A stretch of 64,000 bases of DNA. Source: Bolinopsis microptera. Its lineage: Eukaryota > Ctenophora > Tentaculata > Lobata > Bolinopsidae. The notes beneath the pieces were generated by a model. The model worked only from the letters and a program-made list of their open reading frames with translations. It was not told where the DNA came from and made no database searches. The stretch is from the NCBI RefSeq assembly GCF_026151205.1, contig NC_087077.1, positions 14,296,983 to 14,360,982 of the forward strand, given 5' to 3'. Shown here one piece after another: positions 1 through 12,200 of this stretch (position 1 is its first letter; each line of letters starts with the position of its first letter). The translations under genes were made by a program, and so were the position numbers.

Positions 1-89
1 ATATATCAATTTCAAGAGTATTCGATCAAAATTATTTCCTGGAACGAACAAAATCATAATCACAAAAATATAACTCATAAAATGCCCAC

Positions 90-228
90 CTCTCCTTCGT
101 CTCCTTCTGAGGGATCCTTCTCCCTTAACCTCTGCCAGTCTACGGAACATGTCCAGACTGGTAAAGTTGGTGTCGGGTGAATCTCTGATTATCAGACGCC
201 CAGTGATAGTAACAATCTCGTCTAACGC
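90..228 (-). CDS. EGFR: EGFR-like exon 19: third L domain, continued
   Basis: Encodes ALDEIVTITGRLIIRDSPD, the second L-domain strand (compare ALSTVEEITGYLSIH in exon 8), then MFRRLAEVKG and a run of arginines. The donor is read as GTGGGC at 89-84. An alternative GTTAAG donor 36 bp upstream would remove the arginine run. The gene continues off the left edge. Confidence 0.72.
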
Positions 229-3200
229 CTAAAATGGAGAGTGTCAGTCGTAAGTGTTGCTAGAAGATTCCTCTGGCTGGGTAAATACTTAAGATCAAGT
301 TAGGTTGATCGCGATGAGATGTTATGTCCCTTAAAAGTAAACGCAACAGTAAGATAGGCGTGCCCAAAACATATTTGGCCACAGGAATTGAAAGTTGACC
401 CTCAGTAAACCGATTAGAGGAAAATTAAAATCTAGTTATCACATTACCTCTAGATCAGCTGTGGTAATCTTGTCTGGGCCGGTCCAGGATTGGAAGTTAA
501 TGATAACGGAACCCTCGACCAGGTTACAGTTTGCGAACTGAACGATACTGCTGCTGTTCAGAGGAACTGTGTCACTTCCTACACAATCTGAAGACGATTT
601 GTGTTAAAGTGGCTGTAAAGTTTATTGAGGCAGTCTAACTTTTAACACAAGTCACTTGTATTATAATATAGGGCAGTTTGAGTCAGGAGTTTCATTTTCC
701 GTACACTGGGATATTATGCACAGCTGCTGTACACCGTGTGATGATAGTCAAGGTCGAATTTAAAGTTCCCAGTCGGGTAATTACAATCCAGTTGCAGAAT
801 ATCACAGCTGTAGTAACCAAGAAGTCACAGCTTTGCCCTGACTCAGGACACTACAGTTAGTGAACATATTGAAGTGTAGCAGGCAGCTTGTAGTTGCAAG
901 GTTTGTAACGGACAGTTTGATACTTGACAGTGACGCGGTATTGTCATTAACAAAATACTGGCCGGTGCCAGCGAGCAAGTTTGCGCTAACTGCAACGTAC
1001 GAAGCCAGCACTACATGATATAACAGCTAGTGTGTACTAGTGTTACACTCATGCTGTAACTTTGATAACAGCGGTCCGGTCAATGTAAAATATGAGAAAT
1101 ATTGGTAGGATTATTTGACTGAGAAATAGTTATTCGTTCTTTAAAGAATTGACTTTCTGGTAATGACAGTATAGTAAGAAATAAAATATATCTTTAAAAT
1201 AATAGGGCACCGAAAAAGGGTTTAAACTTACTTTTAGGGCAAGGTCCGTCGCAGGGTCTGCACGTTTTATCCACCAAGGATCTCCACTTGCCTGCGGGAC
1301 ACTGGCCCACGCAGTTCTCACCGTCCTGTGCGTATTTGCACGTGCACACGTGGATTGAGTAGCCGGAGGAGCGACATGAGGAGCAGAACTTGTGACACGG
1401 AGTACAGACCTGACGAAGGGAGTTGTTAAGCTGGTGGGGGATGTTTTGACAGTTTTGTTAATTATAATATCAATTTGTAATAAACTGTAGTAAACTTCAT
1501 TCCCACAAGACAAGAGATATTGAGAGGTATTCCTAAGAGTTCAGAGCAGCCATTTTCTTTAGAGACTATGATCAAACCAATGATTTTAATTTCTGATAAT
1601 TAATTCAATATTGAAAGTCAAGTAGGGGGACCTTAATAAGGCGAACCATTAAAAATGTCAGCGAAAAGAGTCTTTAAATGGCCGCGTCTCCCAGGAGCAG
1701 ACGAGTTACCATTATCCAGGGCACAAAAAGGCGGCAAGACTCATGTTTCATAAAACTAAGAGTTTCATTTTACTACTATCGTCATAGAATGACGTTTGTT
1801 ATGTTATTGGATAATTTATGAAGGGCCGTTTTATAATGCACGTCTTTAGCTTTTAACATGTGCGATGGCTGTTTATTTGAACGAACTTGCAAAACAAACG
1901 CGCGTGCGCGGCGCGAACGAACCTCCAAGCCCTGGATGATATTTTTCGCGCGCTCCATTAAAAATTCAAAATCAACTTCAACATGTCCCAAATTGGGCGC
2001 GCTTCCAACCAAAACCATCACGTGACCTCAAAATACAAGCGGACATTAGGGTAATGTACATTATTAACCGTAGGTAACAATTATTTCTCGATCTTCACAC
2101 ATTCACTAGGCTAAAAGAACCACTAACTGCGTTGGAAAGCACGATATCAGTCGTAAATCAGCTTACAGAGACCAGATAGTTTTGTTTACATAGGGGGCAG
2201 AATTTTAACGTGTAGCAAGGCAGACTTTTACAATATATCTCTTTATATTAATGATGTAACATCAGATATGTAGAGGGGGATTTGTCAATACAAACTATGA
2301 TTTGATTTGGTGAATTTCGCTATACGCAGTGAGTGTGTGGCGGGGAGAGAAAATTAAATTCATTTCACCGCCAAGTCTAGACTTCAAATAGAGAACCGCA
2401 CACATCTCCCATTCCTTCCCACGGGGCCGATTTAAACGCACAATTGATGAGTAGTTGCATTAAAGAGCAACATGAACCGCTATTGACAATCAGAATTGTA
2501 GTGTATGGCTTGTTTGCCAGAGTTTTGTGTACAAAACTTCATCGTGTACTTTGCCATGTATTATCTCATTATCGTACACAAAAAAATGAGGTGGCGTTCA
2601 AAAAATATTCATCAAAGACACAGAGTCACAGTCAAGATTGGAGGTCTAGTCATGAAGGGGACCTGTAATAACGTTGAAAACCAATACGTGTGTTAGAGGG
2701 CCGTATCATAGCCTAGGTAACCGGTACAACAACCCCGACAAGGTTTAAAGTTATCTCACCCCCGGTAATTCGCATTTAAATCATATGTTCGCCGTGTGAG
2801 CGGATTTTTCTACTTTTTAGAGGCTGTCTCTCGGAAGTAGTGGTACCGGAGGTCACGATCTTTAACAGGGTTGTTTAGCAACGGGTATCTTGTTCGGGTA
2901 TATTTCATTGCTCTTCCGGAATGCGGCCAATATTTAGGAACAAAATTTACTGACCAAAATTAGGTTTGGGCAAAATATGCCGGGAAAACCATTAAAGTAT
3001 AAAAACTGCCGGTTTGGATCATAGAGATTTAGGTCGTTATTTCTGTTCAAAAGAATGACAAATATTTTCAAACGTTGTGACTTGTGATCTCGCAATCAAA
3101 AATTCGAAAGCTGTCGAAAATTTAACGTAGACCAAGCCTTATAGAAACGAAAAATTCTGATCTCATTATAGAACCTAGACCGGAAAATTCTACACAGTCT

Positions 3201-6200
3201 TGTGGCTGGCATTCAATGTAAAATGAAGACTTTTTCAAATTCTTTGGGTGGAATGGACTGAACGTCAAAAATTTGATCATATTACAAAATGTGGCTAAGA
3301 ATGATATATGAGGAGAAATTCACAGAAAAAAAATACGAGGAATGAAAGTACACATTACAGTACAGTCTTATTAGCGAGCAGAACGGCTGTTTGCTTAACC
3401 ACGCCAGACCACACGAAAGTACGTCACACCACGTGACAGTACGTCACACCACGTGACAGTACGTCACACCACGTGACATGACGTCACACCACGTGACATG
3501 ACGTCACACCACGTGACATGACGTCACACCACGTGAAACAACATCAGACCACGTGTCAGTACAGCAAGGTGTGTTACAGCTGAGAGTTACAATGTGTCTG
3601 ACGCACGTTACACTAATAAGACTTGACTAATGCCTCTGTTAGCGGTCCGCACTGCAGTAACTCCTGCACCGACTGCAGGGCTAGTTTCACATATTCACAT
3701 ATTCTTCTGTCACATATTCACATGTTATTCTGTTACATGAGATGTATTCGCACCAACATTATAGTCGACACATTTCAAGTTGGCGGATGAGATCAAGAAA
3801 CATCTGCACTTTCTCTGATTGATGTACAGTGCAATAACACAGGTTTCATACTAAATGGCAGCCAGTCGAAGGTAGCTGAACCCATTCTGTAATGCTGGAC
3901 TATGGGCGAGCTTAATCACGGCAATTGAGAAGAGGGAGAGAGGTTTAATTGGTAGTCCATCTTTCTCCCTCTATTTGGATCAGTAGCACAGCAGTATTTA
4001 GTTTGCACAGCAGTATTTAGTTTGCTGAACTATGACTTTTTGGATAATAAAGATGAGGCTTTCTTCTAGAAATTAGAAGAGATAGAACTGAGCAAATGTT
4101 CCTTATATATCTCTAGACATTATATTACAATCTCGGATCTCCCATTTAGGGAGGAGATGGGACGTTCAACTGGTTATGATTGTAAATGAATGACTCAAAA
4201 TACTACCTATTTTTGTTCAGTAAAACTAAAGTAAGTTTGATACGCACAGTCCGTTATTTAAAGTTACGGGGTCAGAAAAGTGATATAGAGACAAATGGAG
4301 AGAAGAATAAGTCTGCCACTCAGGCTAGGCTAAATCTAATAGTGTCGGTATGATGTAGTGGATAGGTGGGGCAGGTGGCAGGAATGTGGGAAGTGGATTG
4401 TGGTAAATCTACAGTCTACATTCGTTACATGATATAACAGGGTACAGTTAAATCCCAATCTACCGGGAGCCCCGATATAAAGGGTGATTTACATGTATTT
4501 TATTTATTTTAGTGTAAATAAAAACCCCGATTTACGGTGATAGTTGAATTTTTGACGACAACCCCTCGGTGTTTGCAGGTCACCCCTGATATATCATCAC
4601 ACTCTCAATACCAGTACTGCAGTGTACGTAAAATGGTCTGGTGCGGTAGTTCGAGGTCAGCAGTGGAAATTACCCACTAATAATACGTCTAGACAACAAG
4701 GCCTTACTTTACACCAGCTCCAGTGGAATGTGAGCTAAATAATCGTACGTGATATTGAGTTCAATAGTATAATGATAATAATGTGAGTCCGATCTTACTT
4801 CAATGATGAGATTCAATTAAATATTGATAATCGTGTTAAAATAGCTTTCGGCCAGCAAAGCACAGCAGTGATGTAAAGATCAGGCTTGTCTCTGGATTAA
4901 ATAGTTCTGACCGCGATTGTAGGAGCTTAATATTATTTATTTAATAGCTAGATAATTTCTAAATCGAACCAACATGAACAGTTTGATTTCTTACCGGACA
5001 ACAAATAAAAAATCATTACTTCATGTAGATCAATCTCATTAACATATCGGAGGAGTTGGAAGAGGTTATGAGAGATGAGAGGCAAAAAGAATGAGAGAGT
5101 GAAAGTACCTTGACTCGCTCGCTGATTGGTCTATCGCCGTCATGTGTGGGTAGGTTGGGGTAAGGTTTGAAGTTATCTGGGTATTGATCTTCAGGGCACT
5201 TCACTTCGCATTGTCCCTGAAAGTTAAAAGTATAATTATTTATTATTCAGTAAATTTTAGTTATAATGCACGTCATTTCTCACCCAAACCACAAATAACT
5301 AATATAATGTTTTTCGTTTGTGATATGTTTTTTTCTAAGGAATCAGATAGTACAGCTGTAGAGACATTTTTATGAAAATAGTGTGAAAAAAGTATAGTGT
5401 GAAAAGTTTGGTGTGATAAAATGAGTATTTTAAAAATAACAGGAGTTTTGAGAAATAAACAGGCCAACACATGGATGCTATCCGTTTCCATCACGATAGA
5501 AGTTAGTTTGAGAAACTAGATATACAAGAACATTGATTATTAGCCGATAAATGAAGTAATGTAATAATATGGAACCTACTTGAATTAAGGAAGAAAGTAT
5601 TACAAGTAAGCCCCACAACTAAGTTAGGTGTGAAGTGTGATGTGGGAGTGTTAAGTGTGTCGTCTAGTTTTAACTTGAGATGTTTGATAGAGAAAAGTTG
5701 GACAAGTTCAGCGACACGACAGCGCTTTTTAAACTCCAGTCTCCCCAAGAAACCGTCCTATACTACCAAACCACTCAAGTACACTCTCCCTAACCCTACA
5801 AAAGGGTCTAAACTCTAAAATCTGCCTGGTCACAGCCTATAATTCCAAACACACCCATTAATTTACAGTGTTTTGACAGCCGAAGCAGGTCTGAGATCCG
5901 CCCTTTATTCAATCTTCAATCTAAGAAAACATAGAGGAGGAAAATTTAATAGCCAATCTGAGAGGTTTGATTTAGAAAGCTGGCCAGAACACTAAGATTT
6001 AAAGTGAAAAGCTGCTGGTTTGACATCATAATCCTCGAGAGTCTACAACCAGCCCTTATAAAAGACACCACTCCCTCCAGTAATTCTGGTTCATGTTGAT
6101 CCTTAACTTGCTGATAGAACAATACCGCCATACTTGATTTAAAGCTGAACAATGGAGCCAGTTTAACTTCAAAAGTCGGGTTTATAGAACAGTGCTAGTT

Positions 6201-9200
6201 TCACCTGAGTATCGATAGTGTGACAGTTACAAAAGTGCAGGAGATCGCACCACCAGACACCAACAGTGAGATTTCAAGCTGACACGCGCCCACAAGGATG
6301 AAGAACAACACCCGTTTTACTAGAGAAGTAGAACCAGGGAGAGGGAGCGCATCACTAGGGGTACCAGGGAGAGAACGCTGCGTAAATTAACGTAAAATGA
6401 AAGCTGTCCACAACTTCTGACGAAAATGCAGTGATCTGAGGTCTACACGGAAATAGGAAACAAGTCACCCAACTTCGACCAAGGTTAACAGTTTTACGAT
6501 AATTAATTATAATGCTCCAATTATAATGAAGTGTTATATCACTAATCACGGTGAAGCATTCGTTTATCAGAGGTTCAAACCAGCTCAGGACAACTTATCA
6601 TTCTTAGGAGCTCGTTTTAAAAAGTGGTTCAGATACTCCTCACAGAAACATCTGCTGGCACAGTTTTCTGGCACTTATTTACCGTCAACGCATTCCCCGC
6701 ATTCCAGCGCAGGATGTTTTCACATTTCTCTCTCTCCCGGAGTCCGGTAACCAGGTACTGTTAGACCGACTCTTTACAAACTCGGATTTAAGCCAGACTT
6801 AATGTAGACGTGTGTTTAACTTTGAATAGAGTCTAACTATGTAGTTTAAAGTTTAAAAGGGTTTAGAGTGAGTTCTGTGCTGCATTGGATGCTGCATAGT
6901 GACGGGTTCTGTGTTGTGTTATAACAATTCTGTGTCGTATAGTAACGAGTTCTGTGCCAACTGTAACGAGTTCTGTGCTGTGTTATAACAATTCTGTGTC
7001 GCATAGTAACGAGTTCTGTGTTAACTGTAACGAGTTCTGTTTGGCAAGTGTGAACTCCGTGACTAAGATTATAAGTCCAAAATTGTGAACCACCAAAATA
7101 ACATTTTGATTTGATAGACAGTAAAACCTAACATCACCATTCCTCAATGACTTCACCACTTAGCTAAATATTACAGTCATAAACCTCTTAAACAAGCAAA
7201 TATCACAGAATGTGCCTCTTACATCACCACAATATTCCCAAAACTGAGTTTTAACTTTTTAACAGTTACAACATGTCCAATATTCAACACCGACAGTCAT
7301 ATTATTATAATGGAACTACCAATACCCAAACTTTAACCTCATTATTCAGGGGTCAGAATTTGTCCGCCAGATTCTAGAGTTAAAGTTGAAAATATAGCGT
7401 CACACTAATAAACACAGACATTAATACATTGTCCTAGTTGTGTTTCTACTAAAAATACATGCATGTAATTAACAGCGTACAAATCGGTGTACACTGAAAC
7501 ACACAGAATGTACACTGAAGATAAACCATCTTAATCAAATTAGAGGCGACATTTCCAGAGTGTATTCCTAATGTACGCGTGTTTAAGTGTAAAATGTGTG
7601 TATTTAAGTTTTCCTAATATTGATGTTTTGATGCAAGAACTGAGTATTTAGATCTTTTCTTCATATACATTTATATGGAAGATGTGAATTAAAGTTTTCC
7701 TAATGTATATTTTTATGTAAGAATAATATGGTAGACCAATCATGTCATACACCTAGTTTTAGTGATGATGTTAGTTGACTGTATCTGAGTAAAGATGGCG
7801 GCTGAGAATGATAAAACCCTGTACAGCCCACTAATGATGCTGACTAGCTGTGCTAAGTAAAAAAAAGTCCGACCTCACAGTGTGAAAACTGTCAGTTAGC
7901 GAGGAACTGGAAAAATCACACTTACGTCTGCGCATCCCGACATTCCACAAAATATGAAAGATCTGGCAAAAACTGGAACGGAGTTAAAAATATGGTATAA
8001 AAACACGAGTCAATCTGTGAGAGGGTTGGGAAACGTGAAAATCTGCGCAGTTCAAACTGGACAAACAAGGACTCTAACCACAAACTGAAGTGCTCTCTCC
8101 TATAAAGCGAGGGAACACACATCAGCTCCGAGAGTGCGTACTGATTGGCTGCCTCGTGACACGAGACAGGAATACAGCTCTCTGATTGGTGCACTTAGGC
8201 CACGAGGTAAGGCTTCTCCTCGCTGATTGGCGGAGAAAGTACAAGGGGTTGTCAATGCCTGGCCAGTAGTTAGCACTCAACTCAACTAATATACACGGGG
8301 GGAGGTATGGAGAGCGGTCAAACTGGCGGAGATGTCGCGCCACAATAGACAACCTGCCCAACCCTGCCCAAACCTCCTCATCAACCTCATCATCTTCATC
8401 TTTTTCATCATCTTAAGATATTATCAAACCTCAGAAAATCGTATCCGGACACTGTGGGGTTTCCTCTGTTCACGATCTAGGAAACCCTGATAGTTGGCAC
8501 GCAGAGAACGAGGGCTGAAAACAGAGGTGGGGAGTCGTATGGTAGTGTTGACACGTTCAGAGCTCTGATAAATTGTCTATCATTGACCAGCACCTCCCCA
8601 ATCTACTGTCACTATATTTACCTTTCTTTTAACTTTGTCTGGCATCTCATAACAGTGAGTTGGTCACGAGGTGGGCAAATCTCTCATACGCTAACCATTA
8701 TTTATAGATCGGGAACTGTGATCATTGGTCACGTGATCTACCTGCTTCTTAACTTTTGTTAAAGATTTGGAATTTAAGATTATTTTAAGTGACTAATGTT
8801 TGCCTTAATATCACCCGAAAAAGAGCACTTTAAAAATCTAGATCACAGCTCAAAGTAGAACCTGGAAAACGAGCAGCCCAATCCACGGGAGTTAGAGAAG
8901 TATCTAGATCCTAAGTCAGACGAAGTGACGAGTGACGGCTCTCCAGTCTCCACTTTCACTCGTGAAAGCATAAACAAGGGAGCTCTACGTATTTTTAACA
9001 TATTTAATTCAACCCAATTTCGTCAACACTCAGATTTTAGTGGACATTAAAATGTTTTAAAACCATGGTCCCCCCTCCAAACGAGTCCTAACTTGAGTAA
9101 ACCCTGAAGTAACTGGTGAAAGGAACGCCACCCCAACTGTGTGGCCGGTCAGTCCAGCATATTTAATAGCTCCGCAGCTGCAGGTAATGCAGGCCAGCGG

Positions 9201-12200
9201 GCGAAGCTGTACTGCTGATGTGTTGAGAGGCGTTTAATGAAACCGATTGATAAAACACGGCACCTTCTTTCCAGACAGTTCCAGTGGGACGCAGGAATTT
9301 GTCAGCTCCCTTCCAGAAAGTTCCGGGGGAATTTATTGGGTATCGGCTGGATCCTTCCTTTGGCCCATTTGAGCGATCCCGTGTTGGATCCCGAATCCCA
9401 TCTCCCAATTTAACAACAGAACTGATATGAGGTTTGAATGGATGGAGGGATGAGTAAGTTGTCTTTCATGGTTTGATAAAATAAGGAAATATGCAGCATC
9501 GAACCAAAAAATAATTCTCAAAAGTGGAGAAAACATAAAGACGTGATAAAGAGATAAAGGACATATTGAAAGAAAAACATAGAACGCAAAGAAAAAATTC
9601 AAAGAAGCACTAACCCAGAGTCTTCTGGTGTTGTTCTCAGTATAGGTTTCCTCCATCAGTTTAACAACCTCACAGAAGTTGCAGCCCCCTGGACCTATGA
9701 AGCTGTTGGGGCCCGTACACCCTCGCTCCATCGTACATTTATCATGACATTCCATACAGGTATCCTGAAAGATGGGAATTGTCAGCACTCTTTGGATAGT
9801 TGGAACTGGATCAAGTTGTTGTATCGCATTAAAATCTGTATTGAAATTTAGATGGAGTTCCGAAAATATGTGATTTATTCCGGATATAACCCAGCCCGAA
9901 TATCCAGCCTGTGCTGGTACCGTAATCTGTATCCTGTATACCGCCCATATCTTACAAATTCTCATTGCCGTTCTGTATCCTGGACAACTTTGTTCATGTT
10001 TCTACAGACACCAGAGTTGCCAAGTTGGTCGGTTTCAGACGCCAAGGCTAACTCTGGTCTAATACCTAGTCGGGCTTCCCTCTTCTAGACCTGAACGTAC
10101 CCAAAAACTGGATTTCATCGCATAGTTGGAATAGCTGGGCCACATGCAGTCCAATATCACGCACGACAGTTTAGTTGAACTGTGTCAATAAAAGAATAAA
10201 ATGTAACAGCTCGGTCCAAATGTATTGACACCAGGGCGTAAAGGCACGGAATATAATAATACAGGATATAATATAATATATTATATTCCTTTATCCGAGC
10301 TGAGGGAGGGGTAGAGAGTAGAGACCACTCATGTCACGTGACTTGTGGAGGCTAGTCTGAAGAACTGAACTATTAGAGAGTGCAATCTTCAGCACTCCTT
10401 CACTAGCCCTCAAATTATGGAGTAATTTTGTCCTGACGGCTTTGCGGATAGTGCAACAAAATACGGTACGTCTTGTAGAATTGGCTGCAGGAATTGTGAC
10501 GTGGTTTTGTTTCTTTATCCGGACTTACCGCCGCGAGTCTACTCTTGCTTACTCGCCAAGTTGGCTTCTGGTAATTGGAGTGAATATTTGCACGCGCCGA
10601 GCGCGCAATTGCACGTGCACAGTGAAGTAAACAGAAACCTTTCCATGACACGAAGGGAAATGGCTTCCCACAAGTCTAGATGTAACTGCTGTTTTGTCGC
10701 ATTTGTTTACCGCGGTTTTTAACATACTTGATTACTGATAAGTGATTACTGTTAATCGACTTGATTTTAACTGAATTTTCCGGAATGAAATTAACGATTT
10801 TTTGTGACTCTCACTTTTATTTCAGTTCTGTTTTTAACAAATGAACCTCATGAGTCATGACAAGGTTAAACCATAATATCAACTCTACATATCGAGCAAG
10901 TCACGCGTTTTACAGAATACAGATTATTGTAGCCTGAAATTGAGCGAAATTTGTCCAAAGTAGACATTCCCACAGTTTCTGTCTAGATATTCGTGTTCTG
11001 ATAACACAAATAATTGCTGATAAAGGCAAGTTTAGTACGATCAGACCGCATGATATCGGAGTAATACGATCACTGACTCGGGCACCTTGTTTACCGTTTA
11101 CATGTGTTAGACGTGTTTAACATTTAATAATGTCTGTCGTGACTCGTGTCAATAACTTGATACTGTCGTTACGCCTTAGACGAGCAAATGTGTTCATTTC
11201 GCTGAAAATATTGTAGAGAGTGTGAATTTAAAAGTTTATTTCATTAATTTCAAATGCATCACCACCGAATAAATAAACATGGCTCTGAGTATGAGTAACA
11301 CTGAATTTAGGTGGGCATTGAATTCACACGGCCGCCACACGTTATATATGTGTCAACTTCCTAGACGCAAATAGAGATACTGAACATAATTTATTTAAGT
11401 CTAACAAAATAATCTAGAAAAATCTTTCGAACCACGGGATAAAATGGGCGAAAAATAACAACCTTTCAAGCAAAAGTCACCGGAGAAACGGTAAAACCAA
11501 AGTTTGAAAAAGGTGAAAATTGGACTGCAAAATGTACATATCATTTCTGGGCTGCTTTTTGGGAATTATTCAAGGTATTTTTAATGAGGTCCTGGCAGCG
11601 GATAACAGATCTCCCCTGGAAGCTAGGCCAGATTAATCTCAGGAATTTAGTAATTCTAATTCAGTAAGCGGTGCACAGTGTTACTCAATGAGGGAAAATG
11701 GCGGACTCTGGAATTTGTATACCCCTCATTAAAGTAAATTGCTAGTTGAGCTATTTCTGAGCTCTTCGTGCGTAGGTCCAAATATATCAAGCCCGACATC
11801 AGCTTTAAAAATTACTCGTATGTTTTCTTCACAAAACATGAGGTCCCCAGCACCATTTATACCACAGATGTCATCAGGAACCAGAATAAACGGACACACC
11901 CAATTTCACTACCATTGAATATGGAGTGGGGGTTCCAATGCCATTTTTAACCAAAGAATTTTGGGAATTTCTGGAATAAATGAAGAGTGGCGATGACAAC
12001 ACCCCCCTTGATGACAACAGTAAGACAGATAATAACTGTTAACATTAGATGAGCTGTATTCCCTGGTCAGGTTAATTAAATTAACTGGATTAATGACAGT
12101 TCAAGGCTCAGGCTGATAAGGAGAACTTGTTACAAATGGTCATAATATTACTGATGTATTATAATATTACTAATTATATATTACTAATATTACTGATGAT

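Noticed and set aside
3401-3560. CRISPR-like array
   Set aside because: Units are contiguous 20-bp tandem copies without unique spacers, in an animal genome.
9333-9965. 210-residue frame as a single protein
   Set aside because: Only 9615-9764 has the EGFR cysteine pattern with proper splice sites; the remainder is intron read-through.
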